A model generated the notes under the pieces. It saw nothing but the letters and a program-made list of their open reading frames with translations, ran no database searches and had not been told where the DNA came from. Made by a program: the position numbers and the translations under genes. From positions 1-25,335 of the forward strand of contig CAVDLI010000015.1 of assembly GCA_963609725.1 (NCBI GenBank): DNA of 25,335 bases, given 5' to 3'. This stretch comes from UBA9732 sp963609725. Lineage in GTDB: Bacteria > Spirochaetota > Spirochaetia > Sphaerochaetales > Sphaerochaetaceae. Below are positions 1 to 7,300 of this stretch, piece after piece. How positions within the stretch are numbered: position 1 is the stretch's first letter; each line of letters begins with the position of its first letter.

Positions 1-121
1 CATCTTTAATCTTATGACCCTCAAATATTGTTTCTAATAATCCAATACATGCATCCTTATATTGCATAACCTTTGCAAACATATAGTCATTTTCTAATGC
101 AACTAATTTTTCTTTTGCCAT
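1..121 (-). CDS. Rpn / PD-(D/E)XK nuclease-family protein, N-terminal fragment
   Basis: Only the first 40 codons lie in the window; the frame stays open to the left edge. The ATG at 119-121 is preceded on the minus strand by a GAGG ribosome binding site at about 130-133. The visible N-terminus (MAKEKLVALENDYMFAKVMQ, then a Cys-containing helix ending FEGHKIKD) resembles the opening of the Rpn family (recombination-promoting nuclease / putative transposase of the PD-(D/E)XK fold), where an N-D-x-x-F-x-x-V-M block precedes the first helix. The catalytic residues would lie outside the window, so the assignment rests on this block alone. Members are often multicopy and variable in treponemes. It could instead be another short hypothetical with a similar start. 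Confidence 0.6.
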   Translation of the reverse strand, partial: MAKEKLVALENDYMFAKVMQYKDACIGLLETIFEGHKIKD

Positions 122-148
122 AAATAGTACCTCAAGTAATAAGTTTTA

Positions 149-164
149 GAGTTCATACGAACTC
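149..164. other. Short perfect hairpin upstream of the Rpn-family gene
   Basis: GAGTTC-ATAC-GAACTC, a 6-bp stem with a 4-nt loop, lies about 28 bases upstream of the Rpn-family ATG and beside the palindrome at 168-197. It could be a leader hairpin or an operator. Nothing else is recognised between 198 and 340. Confidence 0.4.
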
Positions 165-167
165 CCC

Positions 168-197
168 AGAGGCGTTTGTGGCTTTTCAAAAACCTCT
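168..197. repeat. Degenerate copy of the GAGGTT...AACCTC dispersed palindrome
   Basis: AGAGG at 168-172 pairs with CCTCT at 193-197, and the flanking T/A-rich arms partly match. Arm sequence and intergenic location fit the family seen intact at 7138-7191 and 8659-8712, but the loop is short and unrelated. Confidence 0.4.
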
Positions 198-340
198 TTA
201 CCTACTAGATAAAAATTTTGAGGTATTTCCATTCACGAGATTTGAGATGAATATGGAGCAAAGATGAGGAATAACTTATTTAAGTATAAGAGAATATAAA
301 AAATTTGAACTTTTGCATTTTTGGCTTGCAAATAACAAAT

Positions 341-375
341 AAAAAGGCTGTTGGGTAAAATTTTCAACAGCCTTT
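341..375 (-). terminator. Rho-independent terminator of the EFG-II gene
   Basis: AAAGGCTGTTG (343-353) and CAACAGCCTTT (365-375) form a perfect 11-bp stem. Read on the minus strand, the hairpin is followed by TTTTTATTTG. It sits about 70 bases past the EFG-II stop codon, which fits termination of that transcript. Confidence 0.85.
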
Positions 376-434
376 GAAATTACCATCAAGGGGCAACGTT
401 ATTTGTTAAATTGAACAGTTAATCAGCTTGTCTT

Positions 435-460
435 ATTTATTAGCTTCATTTATTAGCTTC
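435..460. repeat. 13-bp tandem duplication across the EFG-II stop codon
   Basis: ATTTATTAGCTTC (plus strand) occurs twice in perfect tandem, at 435-447 and 448-460. Because 13 is not a multiple of three, the duplication leaves the protein end unchanged but replaces a likely ancestral TAA with TGA at 446-448, and leaves in-frame and out-of-frame stops just beyond. Confidence 0.85.
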
Positions 461-2533
461 TTCAGCAGCAGCTTTTGAAGCCTTGATGACATCATCAGCC
501 ATCTTGCCGGCAAGTGTTTCATAGTGGTCAAATGCAAGTTCAAATGAACCTGTTCCAGATGTCATTGACTTGAGGTCAATTGCATAATTGAGCATTTCTG
601 CTTGTGGAACTTCTGCATTAACCTGAACCATGTTTCCTCCAAGGTCTTCTTGTCCAAGAACACGACCTCGTTTAGAAGAGAGGTCAGAGAGAATGTCTCC
701 AAGATACTGGTTGTCAATATAAACACTAAGTTTTGAAAATGGCTCAAGAAGAACAGGGCCGGCTTTTTCAATAGCAAGTTTCATTGCGCCTTTTGCTGCA
801 AGTCTAAATGCCATTTCTGAAGAATCAACTGGGTGCTCTTTACCATCAACAAGAGTAACTCCAATATCAACCATTGGATATCCAGCAAGGAAACCTTCTT
901 CCATTTGGTCATGAAGTCCTTTTTCAATTCCAGGTACGTATCCCTTAGAAACAGAACCACCTTTTACAATGTTTTCAAATGAGTAATAAAGACCTCTGTC
1001 AATTGGAGCAATCTCAATGAGAACTTTACCATACTGACCATGTCCGCCAGACTGCTTTTTATGAGCATACTCAACAATTCCAGATTTCTTTGTGATTGTT
1101 TCTCTATAAGGAACTCTTGGAAGTTTTGTATTGATTTGGATTTTTTGCTTCTCTTTGATTTTGTCCAAAATCATGTTGATATGAAGCTCTCCCATTCCAG
1201 ATACTGTTGACTGTTTTGTTTCCTCATTATAAGCGACTTGGAATGTCAAATCTTCTTCAGTTACTTTATGAAGAGCATCATTCATCTTGTCTTCTGATTT
1301 CTTATCAGCTGCAGAAATTGCAAGAGAATAAATTGGGTTTGGGAAACTAAGAGGTCTAAATGTGAACTTCATATCTGCATTTGCCAAAAGAGTGCAGTTT
1401 GTAGTTGCTATATTGCTCTTTGTGATAATACCAATGTCACCTGCAACAAGGGTATCGGTCTCTACTAATTTCTTACCAACTGCCCTGTAGACTTTGCCAG
1501 GTTTTTCTTTCTTGCCAAGTGCTGGATTAAAGAGGTCTGTTTCGCCAGAGATTGAGCCGGTTATGACTTTGATAAATGAAAGTTTTCCGGAGAACTGGTC
1601 AATTGTTGTCTTAAAGCATAGTGCAGATGCGTTTCCTTCAGAAGAAATAGGAAGTTCTGCTTCACTGTCGTCTTCTTTTATTATTGTCTCTTTTGCGCCA
1701 ACAGGGGAAGGGAAGTTTTCAGCAATGAAGTCAAGAAGGCTTGTAATTCCAGCGCCGTTTGCTGTGCATCCGCAGAAAACTGGTACAAGAACATTGTTCT
1801 TCAAGCCTTCACATACACCGCGATGGATTTCTTCAGCTTCAAGAGTCATTTCTTCAAGGTATTTTTCCATAAGGTCATCTGCACCTTCTGCAGCAGCCTC
1901 AATGAGAGTTTCTCTGTATTGCTCAACTTCGTCTGCAAATTCAGCAGGAATATCACCAACTTTTTCCTTTTGGCCAGCTTGGAAGAAATAAGCTTTGTTT
2001 TCAATGAGGTCAATAATACCCTTGAAAGCAGGTCCGTTTCCCATTGGAATTGTCACTGGGACAAATGTTGTTTTGAATTCTTCTTTAAGATGTGCAAATG
2101 TAGCTCCAAAATCAACTCTTTCACGTTCCATCTTGTTGAGGAATACAGCTCTTGGTTTTGAAAGCTTGTTAAGATTTCTCCAAAGCTTGATAGTCTCAAT
2201 TTGGGCGCCGTCTCTTGCATCTACAACCATTAAGGCCGATTCACATGTTCTAAAGCCACAAATAACTTCTCCAACAAAGTCTGCTGTACCAGGAGCGTCT
2301 ATGAAGTTGAGAGATTTTCCTTGCCATGCAATGTTTGCAAGTGCTGAGTGAATTGAAATCTTGCGTGAAATTTCTTCTTCTGTGTAGTCACTAGTTGTTT
2401 TTCCAGACTCAACTTGTTCTGCTCTTGAAATAACGTTGCTGTAATAGAGTAACTGTTCAAGAAGAGAGGTCTTACCTGTTCCATTGTGCCCCGCAATTGT
2501 TACGTTCCTAATATCTTTTGAAGCTAAAGCCAT
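446..2533 (-). CDS. EF-G-like translational GTPase, EFG-II class
   Basis: A 695-residue protein with EF-G architecture: G domain, domain II, then domains III-V, including the domain-IV block KKQSGGHGQYGK and a family-like C-terminus. It belongs to the EFG-II paralogue group rather than the translocase. G1 is GHNGTGKT (about 15-22) instead of AHIDAGKT, G3 is DAPGT (79-83) instead of DTPGH, and G4 is NKME (133-136) instead of NKMD. The switch-II histidine needed for GTP hydrolysis in EF-G is therefore Thr here. The cellular role of EFG-II proteins is not settled; ribosome binding with altered GTPase behaviour is the family expectation. The start is fixed by a strong AGGAGGG site 4-11 bases upstream. 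It lies downstream of EF-G2 on the same strand, 186 bases away, and ends in its own terminator. Confidence 0.88.
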   Translation of the reverse strand: MALASKDIRNVTIAGHNGTGKTSLLEQLLYYSNVISRAEQVESGKTTSDYTEEEISRKISIHSALANIAWQGKSLNFIDAPGTADFVGEVICGFRTCESALMVVDARDGAQIETIKLWRNLNKLSKPRAVFLNKMERERVDFGATFAHLKEEFKTTFVPVTIPMGNGPAFKGIIDLIENKAYFFQAGQKEKVGDIPAEFADEVEQYRETLIEAAAEGADDLMEKYLEEMTLEAEEIHRGVCEGLKNNVLVPVFCGCTANGAGITSLLDFIAENFPSPVGAKETIIKEDDSEAELPISSEGNASALCFKTTIDQFSGKLSFIKVITGSISGETDLFNPALGKKEKPGKVYRAVGKKLVETDTLVAGDIGIITKSNIATTNCTLLANADMKFTFRPLSFPNPIYSLAISAADKKSEDKMNDALHKVTEEDLTFQVAYNEETKQSTVSGMGELHINMILDKIKEKQKIQINTKLPRVPYRETITKKSGIVEYAHKKQSGGHGQYGKVLIEIAPIDRGLYYSFENIVKGGSVSKGYVPGIEKGLHDQMEEGFLAGYPMVDIGVTLVDGKEHPVDSSEMAFRLAAKGAMKLAIEKAGPVLLEPFSKLSVYIDNQYLGDILSDLSSKRGRVLGQEDLGGNMVQVNAEVPQAEMLNYAIDLKSMTSGTGSFELAFDHYETLAGKMADDVIKASKAAAEEANK

Positions 2534-2620
2534 GTTTCCCTCCTAGAAAGCGGCATTATTTGAAATTGGTGAAGAATATACAAAACTCAAGAAACTGTTT
2601 TGAAAATTCTTCTAGTATGC

Positions 2621-2698
2621 AAAATGTGCATTTTATGCGTCTATAAACGATTGTTAAACGATTGTTCACAAGAGCATAACCTTTCACATTATATAATG
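2621..2698 (-). promoter_or_regulatory. Probable promoter/leader region of the EFG-II gene
   Basis: The 186-base gap holds three ordered elements: a CATTATATAATG palindrome at 2687-2698 that contains a TATAAT-like -10 on the minus strand, a perfect tandem repeat AAACGATTGTT x2 at 2645-2666, and AAAATGTGCATTTT (6-bp arms) at 2621-2634. No convincing -35 lies at the right distance, and no clear terminator for the upstream EF-G2 gene is present, so readthrough is possible. The promoter call is tentative. Confidence 0.35.
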
Positions 2699-2719
2699 CT
2701 ATATGCAAAAAAACTAGAC

Positions 2720-4753
2720 TTAATTTCCGGTTTTTGGCGCATAATGGCTAAACTCCATTGAGAATGAGCCTCTTCCCTGAGTGGCTGACCTTAGAGCTGT
2801 AGTATAACCAAACAATTTTGAGAGAGGAGCTTGTGCTAGTATATGGTCTGCAGAAGTCTTGCTCTCCATACTTGAAACAATTCCTCCACGGGTTGTTAAA
2901 CTTGATATTGCTTCACCTACATACTGTGTTGGAACAACTAGAGTTACATCCATTATTGGTTCCATAAGAACAGGTCCGGCCTCATTAGCAGCTGCATCAA
3001 AACACATTGCTGCACAAGCCTCAAAAGCAAACTCACTTGCTGTAAGCTCATTATATTTCACAGATACAAGCTCAACTTTTGTATCGCATACTTCATAACC
3101 AAACTTTATTCCACTTTGGAAAGAATTTTCTACTCCACGTTTTATTGCATCAAAGAATTCTTGTGGCATAGTTTTTGAAGAAACAAGACACTCGTAAGAG
3201 TTTCCTTCTTTTGAGTTTTGAGGAGTAACTCTTAATGTGACTTCTGCATTATTTTCTTTGCCAGCAATAACTTTGCTAAATGTTTGAGTATGCTCTACAG
3301 TTTGCGTTATACTTTCACGATATGTAACTTGTGGTTTTCCTACCTGGCATGAGACTTTAAGTTCTTTTGTAAGTCTCGTTACAAGAACATCAAGATGAAG
3401 TTCTCCCATTCCGCTTATAACAAGTTGGCCTGTTTCCTCATTATCTTTCCATGTAAATGTTGGGTCTTCACTTGATAAAATTTCAAGTGCTTTTTGAAGT
3501 TTATCTTGGTCGCTTGCTGTTGTGGGTTCAATTGCAACTGATATAACAGGAACAGGGAACACCATTTTTTCCAAAAGAATTTGCGCGCCCTCTGTTCCAA
3601 TTGTGTCTCCTGTTTGGGCGCTCTTGAATCCAACGACAACTCCAATATCACCGCTTTGCAGTTCTTGAATTTCTTCTGGTCTGTTGGCATGCATTCTTAA
3701 GAGCCTGTTAATTCTCTCTCTTTTTTTCTTTGTGATATCTAAAACAGCTGAGCTTTTACGAAATGTTCCTGAATAAACTCTAATGAAGCATAATGGGCCG
3801 GCTTCTCTGTCATATTGGATTTTGAAAACTAATGCCAAAGGAGGGCCTTTGGGGTCGTCAACAACTTCTACTTGAGTTTCTTTTTTTGCATGAATGCCAA
3901 TTGCTGGCGGGATTTCTTGAGGAGACGGGAGGAGATCTACAATTCCATCTAACAAACACTGCACTCCAATATTTTTAAGAGATGATCCAACAAAGACTGG
4001 CAAAAGTTTTCTTTCTATTGTGCACTTTCTAAGAGTCGCAATTATCATGTCTTCTGGGATTTCTTCTCCTGCAAAGTACAATTCTGTAATTTCATCAGAA
4101 TAAGAAGAAACACTGTCTATGAGTTTTTCTCTCCATTTTTCTGCTTCTTCTTTCATTTCTTGAGGTATTGGGTTGTAACTGTACTTGGAACCTTCTGACT
4201 CTGCATCAAATGTCACCATCTTCATTTTTAAGAGGTCTATAACACCTTCAAACTTGCTTTCTTTCCCAATTGGGATGAATAATGGTGTGGGTTCTTCCTT
4301 AAGTTTTGCTTTAATGTCATCTAATACTGCATAAAAGTCTGCGCCCAGTCTGTCCATTTTGTTTATAAATGCAATCCTTGGAACATTATAAGTGTTAGCT
4401 TGTCTCCATACAGTTTCACTTTGAGGTTCTACTCCACCTACAGCGCAAAAGACACCAACAGCACCATCTAAAACTCTTAATGCTCTTTCAACTTCAGCTG
4501 TAAAATCAACGTGACCCGGAGTATCAATAATGTTTATTTGTTTTCCTTTCCAATAACATGTTGTAGCTGCGCTTGTTATTGTAATACCACGGTCCTGTTC
4601 TTGTTCCATCCAGTCCATGGTGGCTTCACCATTGTCAACTTCTCCAATTCTATGGTTTTCACCTGTATAAAAGAGTATTCTTTCTGTTGTTGTCGTCTTG
4701 CCCGCATCTATGTGGGCCATAATTCCAATATTTCTAATGTTTTCAGATTGCAT
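2720..4753 (-). CDS. Elongation factor G paralogue, EF-G2 (ribosome-recycling type)
   Basis: A 677-residue translational GTPase with intact motifs: AHIDAGKT (13-20), a switch I ending RGITIT, DTPGHVDF (77-84) with the catalytic His, and NKMD (131-134). In domain IV the segment after GKPQVTYRES runs through a VIAGKENN-type sequence and lacks the QSGGxGQYG block of translocating EF-G. That pattern matches, from memory, the spirochaetal EF-G2 (Borrelia spdEFG2) and mitochondrial EF-G2, which split post-termination ribosomes with RRF and do not translocate. The translocase EF-G is therefore expected elsewhere in the genome. The ATG has no visible Shine-Dalgarno sequence; a TATGAT -10-like hexamer lies only 11 bases upstream, which suggests a very short leader. 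Recycling rather than translocation is an inference from similarity. Confidence 0.88.
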   Translation of the reverse strand: MQSENIRNIGIMAHIDAGKTTTTERILFYTGENHRIGEVDNGEATMDWMEQEQDRGITITSAATTCYWKGKQINIIDTPGHVDFTAEVERALRVLDGAVGVFCAVGGVEPQSETVWRQANTYNVPRIAFINKMDRLGADFYAVLDDIKAKLKEEPTPLFIPIGKESKFEGVIDLLKMKMVTFDAESEGSKYSYNPIPQEMKEEAEKWREKLIDSVSSYSDEITELYFAGEEIPEDMIIATLRKCTIERKLLPVFVGSSLKNIGVQCLLDGIVDLLPSPQEIPPAIGIHAKKETQVEVVDDPKGPPLALVFKIQYDREAGPLCFIRVYSGTFRKSSAVLDITKKKRERINRLLRMHANRPEEIQELQSGDIGVVVGFKSAQTGDTIGTEGAQILLEKMVFPVPVISVAIEPTTASDQDKLQKALEILSSEDPTFTWKDNEETGQLVISGMGELHLDVLVTRLTKELKVSCQVGKPQVTYRESITQTVEHTQTFSKVIAGKENNAEVTLRVTPQNSKEGNSYECLVSSKTMPQEFFDAIKRGVENSFQSGIKFGYEVCDTKVELVSVKYNELTASEFAFEACAAMCFDAAANEAGPVLMEPIMDVTLVVPTQYVGEAISSLTTRGGIVSSMESKTSADHILAQAPLSKLFGYTTALRSATQGRGSFSMEFSHYAPKTGN

Positions 4754-4764
4754 GTTTGTAATCT

Positions 4765-4770
4765 ATCATA
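4765..4770 (-). promoter_or_regulatory. Candidate -10 box of the EF-G2 gene
   Basis: Minus-strand TATGAT is separated from the ATG by 11 bases, which would put the transcript start about 4-6 bases before the start codon. No good -35 hexamer is seen at 16-18 bases, so confidence is low. Confidence 0.35.
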
Positions 4771-4808
4771 AACTAAGCATTTTGAAAAAGGGTCGCAACT
4801 TAGTTGAA

Positions 4809-4885
4809 AAAGACCATTAGGGAACTGTGTCGAACTAATTTTGGCACAGGTCCCTAAAATTGGGGTTTCAAGGGTATCGGTCTTA
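4809..4885 (-). terminator. Terminator of the metal ATPase gene, nested hairpin
   Basis: TTAGGGAACTGTGTC (4817-4831) pairs with GGCACAGGTCCCTAA (4843-4857) at 13 of 15 positions; on the minus strand the stem is followed shortly by TCTTTTTC. An outer AAGACC/GGTCTT pair (about 4810-4815 and 4880-4885) encloses it, giving one larger structure that starts right after the ATPase stop codon. Confidence 0.65.
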
Positions 4886-4886
4886 A

Positions 4887-6917
4887 TTATTTACGAATTG
4901 CGCGCATTGAATTTAGAACAGCAAGTAGTGCAACGCCAACATCGGCAAAAATTGCTCCATTCATTCCTGCAAGGCCCAAGGCGCCCAAAATCATAAATAA
5001 GACTTTCACGCTAAGTGCAAATGCAATATTTTGTTTTGCAATTCTCATTGTTTTTCTTGCGATTTTTACGCTCAAAGGAATTTTAGCAATATCGTCTGTC
5101 ATGATAACAACCCCGCTTGCTTCAATTGCGCTGTCGCTTCCAACTCCTCCCATTGCAATACCAATGTCTGCTGTTGCAATTACAGGCGCATCATTTATGC
5201 CATCACCCACATATGCACATATGTATTGGCTCTTGAGTTTTTGCACTTCTTCAACTTTTTGCTGGGGTAAAAGCTGGGCTTTGCATTCATCAAGGCCTGC
5301 AACTTTAGCTATATATTGCGCTGTTTGGTTCTTATCTCCACTGAGCATAACAGTTTTTTCTATGCCGATTTCCTTGAGTTCTGCTATTTGCTGTGGCACG
5401 TTGTCTTTTATTTTGTCGCTTATTAAAATTGTGCCAAGCCAAGTTCCATCTTGTGCTACATAAACTAAAGAACCAACTTCATTTGCAAAATCATTTGTAT
5501 CTACTTTTATGCCAAGTTCTTGCATGAGTTTGTCGTTACCGGCATAAATAGTATGACTTTCTACTTCTCCTTTGAGTCCACGGCCTGAAAGTTCTTGAAC
5601 AGTTACGTTTTGACCTGCATATGGGCTTACAATCCCATTTTCTAAACAATATGCTACAAGAGAGTTTGCAATGGGGTGTGTGCTTTTCTCTTCTACAGCA
5701 AGAGCTGTTGCAAGTATTGTGTTGTTGTCAGCATGAGAATTGTTTGCTTTAACAACTTTTTGAACAGAAAAAACGCCTTCTGTAATTGTTCCTGTTTTAT
5801 CAAATGCAAAGGCTTGTGCTTTTGCAAGTGTTTCAAGATGTACACCGCCTTTTATGAGTATTCCTTCCTTTGCTGCTCCTCCCATTCCTGCAAAGAATGC
5901 AAGAGGTACTGACAATACAAGCGCACATGGACAACTTATAACCAAGAATATAAGAGCTCTATGTATCCATTGTGTCCACATTCCTGTGATAAGAGATGGA
6001 ATTAAAGCTACAAGAATGGCAAGTCCAATTACAATTGGTGTATATATTTTTGCAAACTTTGTTATAAAACGTTCTGTAGGAGCTTTTGAGTTTTGAGCAT
6101 GTTCTACAAGATCCAGTATTTTCTTTACAGTACTGTCTTCATAAGCTTTATCTGCACGTATTGTGAGCACTCCGTCTGATACAATAGCGCCACTTACAAG
6201 AGAGTCTCCGGTTTTAACTTTCACAGGAACACTTTCACCTGTTATTGCTTTCATATCAACAAAGGACGAACCTTCAATTATAGTTCCATCCAAAGGGACT
6301 CTTTCACCTGCAAGTACTTGTATTAACTGCCCAACTTTTACTTCTTCTGGTTTGCACTCTTGAGTTTTTCCATCTTCATCAACAATTCTTGCATGCTCTG
6401 GAGCTATATCCATGAGTTTTGAAATATTGTCTCTAGAGCGTTCTGCAACAGCATCTTGTGCAAATTCTCCAATGTCATAAAAAAGCATAACCATGACAGC
6501 TTCTGTGTAATCCCCTAAAGCAGCAGCGCCAACAGTTGCTATGAACATTAAAAAGTTTTCATCAAAAAGCTCACCATGGAATAAATTTCTTATTGCATTA
6601 TATGCAACTTCCCATCCCAGAACGATATATGCGCATAAGAGAAGAGCATAATAAACATACTCATTCCACCCAAACGCATTTTTTGCAACAAATGCTAATA
6701 TTACTAAAACAGCACCAAAACAAATTTTAATGATTTCTTTCTTTGCTTCGTCTTTATCTTCATTTGAGTGATTGTGATGACAATGCCCGCATCCACATCC
6801 ACAAACTTCATTATCATCTTTGTGATGATGGTCCTGGGAGTGGACATGAGGATGTTCATGTGAATGTTCGTGAGAATGGCAATGCCCATTGCAGCTTTCA
6901 TGGTTTTCTTGTGACAT
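4887..6917 (-). CDS. Zn/Cd/Pb-type P1B ATPase with His-rich N-terminus
   Basis: A 676-residue P-type metal efflux pump of the inner membrane. It shows the actuator TGES (about 227-230), the transmembrane metal site SCPC (328-331), the phosphorylation motif DKTGT (373-377), and GDGINDAP in the hinge. A Lys in the seventh and an Asp in the last membrane segment (SVK...ADVG) fit the ZntA/CadA P1B-2 group, which exports Zn(II), Cd(II) or Pb(II). Instead of a ferredoxin-like HMA domain, the first 50 residues hold 16 His and 6 Cys (HxH runs and CGCGCGHC), a probable metal-binding tail. Start: ATG after AAGGAGC. It has its own promoter (7086-7114), an operator-like palindrome at the predicted +1, and a roughly 160-base leader. 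No regulator gene is adjacent. Exact metal specificity is inferred. Confidence 0.92.
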   Translation of the reverse strand: MSQENHESCNGHCHSHEHSHEHPHVHSQDHHHKDDNEVCGCGCGHCHHNHSNEDKDEAKKEIIKICFGAVLVILAFVAKNAFGWNEYVYYALLLCAYIVLGWEVAYNAIRNLFHGELFDENFLMFIATVGAAALGDYTEAVMVMLFYDIGEFAQDAVAERSRDNISKLMDIAPEHARIVDEDGKTQECKPEEVKVGQLIQVLAGERVPLDGTIIEGSSFVDMKAITGESVPVKVKTGDSLVSGAIVSDGVLTIRADKAYEDSTVKKILDLVEHAQNSKAPTERFITKFAKIYTPIVIGLAILVALIPSLITGMWTQWIHRALIFLVISCPCALVLSVPLAFFAGMGGAAKEGILIKGGVHLETLAKAQAFAFDKTGTITEGVFSVQKVVKANNSHADNNTILATALAVEEKSTHPIANSLVAYCLENGIVSPYAGQNVTVQELSGRGLKGEVESHTIYAGNDKLMQELGIKVDTNDFANEVGSLVYVAQDGTWLGTILISDKIKDNVPQQIAELKEIGIEKTVMLSGDKNQTAQYIAKVAGLDECKAQLLPQQKVEEVQKLKSQYICAYVGDGINDAPVIATADIGIAMGGVGSDSAIEASGVVIMTDDIAKIPLSVKIARKTMRIAKQNIAFALSVKVLFMILGALGLAGMNGAIFADVGVALLAVLNSMRAIRK

Positions 6918-7020
6918 ATCTGCTCCTTACAACTAAGGTTTTCATGGTTTGAAGTTTGCAAAACTGCATTTTTAGAGTTTTCGCAAAATCCAATACATTA
7001 GCCTTAGTTTTAGCCGTCAG

Positions 7021-7048
7021 TTAAGAAGTTTGTGTAAAACCTTCTTAA
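7021..7048. other. Leader hairpin upstream of the metal ATPase gene
   Basis: TTAAGAAG (7021-7028) pairs with CTTCTTAA (7041-7048) in a stem-loop inside the predicted 5' leader of the ATPase transcript. It does not match a riboswitch I recognise and lacks a U-tract on the minus strand. Function is unknown. Confidence 0.45.
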
Positions 7049-7060
7049 ATTAACAATTAA

Positions 7061-7076
7061 ACATATTAGAATATGT
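7061..7076. promoter_or_regulatory. Operator-like palindrome at the metal ATPase start site
   Basis: ACATAT-TAGA-ATATGT is a perfect 6-4-6 inverted repeat. It begins about 10 bases after the minus-strand -10 box, covering roughly +3 to +18. That position fits a repressor site, for example ArsR/SmtB-type metal sensors, which commonly bind AT-rich palindromes there. The regulator is not in the window. Confidence 0.55.
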
Positions 7077-7085
7077 GCATACGTT

Positions 7086-7114
7086 AATATATTGAGGTTA
7101 TGCAATAATGTCAA
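7086..7114 (-). promoter_or_regulatory. Sigma-70 promoter of the metal ATPase gene
   Basis: Minus strand TTGACA (7114-7109), a 17-base spacer, then TATATT (7091-7086). The -35 is perfect consensus and the -10 matches four of six positions. Transcription would start near 7079. Confidence 0.75.
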
Positions 7115-7130
7115 CAGAAATCAATAAAAA

Positions 7131-7190
7131 AGAGCAGAGAGGTTCTTGCAAAGCTGCCTTCATTTACAAAGCTCATTTTGCAAAAACCTC
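7131..7190 (+). repeat. Dispersed palindromic element, copy A (left of the ATPase gene)
   Basis: A 60-base unit identical to 8652-8711 except for one base, in the same orientation. Its ends are inverted: AGAGGTTCTTGCAAA (7138-7152) against TTTGCAAAAACCTCT (7177-7191), one mismatch, with a 24-base centre containing two CAAAGCT direct repeats. It sits between the divergent metal ATPase and AAA ATPase genes. Confidence 0.85.
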
Positions 7191-7229
7191 TTATAACTTC
7201 TCTTATAACTTTCAAAAACGATTTGAATA

Positions 7230-7300
7230 TTGACAGGTTTCACTTTTCTCAATAGCTTTTAATTGATAAATATGTAGAATTCTACAAAAAAGGTGATTTA
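7230..7300 (+). promoter_or_regulatory. Promoter/operator region of the AAA/DUF4143 gene
   Basis: TTGACA at 7230-7235 is a good -35, but no clear -10 follows at 17 bases. A perfect 14-base palindrome, TGTAGAATTCTACA, occupies 7273-7286 just upstream of the AAGGTG ribosome binding site at about 7290-7295, where a bound protein would block initiation or early elongation. Confidence 0.4.

Noticed and set aside
399..422. Rex-like site (TTGTTAA followed by AACAGTTAA)
   Set aside because: It lies downstream of the EFG-II stop codon, not at a promoter, and the second half does not match. No comparable site was found upstream of hydC.
1494..2351. Plus-strand open frames opposite the EFG-II gene
   Set aside because: They are antisense shadows of a well-conserved gene with no ribosome sites or recognisable products. 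The same applies to the frames opposite EF-G2, the metal ATPase, hydA, hydB, ohyA, dxr and cdsA.
6918..7080. Metal riboswitch in the ATPase leader
   Set aside because: The leader has hairpins and a long-range AACTAAGG/CCTTAGTT pair, but I could not match any known metal riboswitch core, so only the hairpin is listed.
7118..7177. Short minus-strand frame inside the palindromic element (MSFVNEGSFAR...), also present in copies B and C
   Set aside because: It has no ribosome site, the three copies diverge after about 11 codons, and the differences between A and C are not biased to silent changes. It is explained by the repeat itself.
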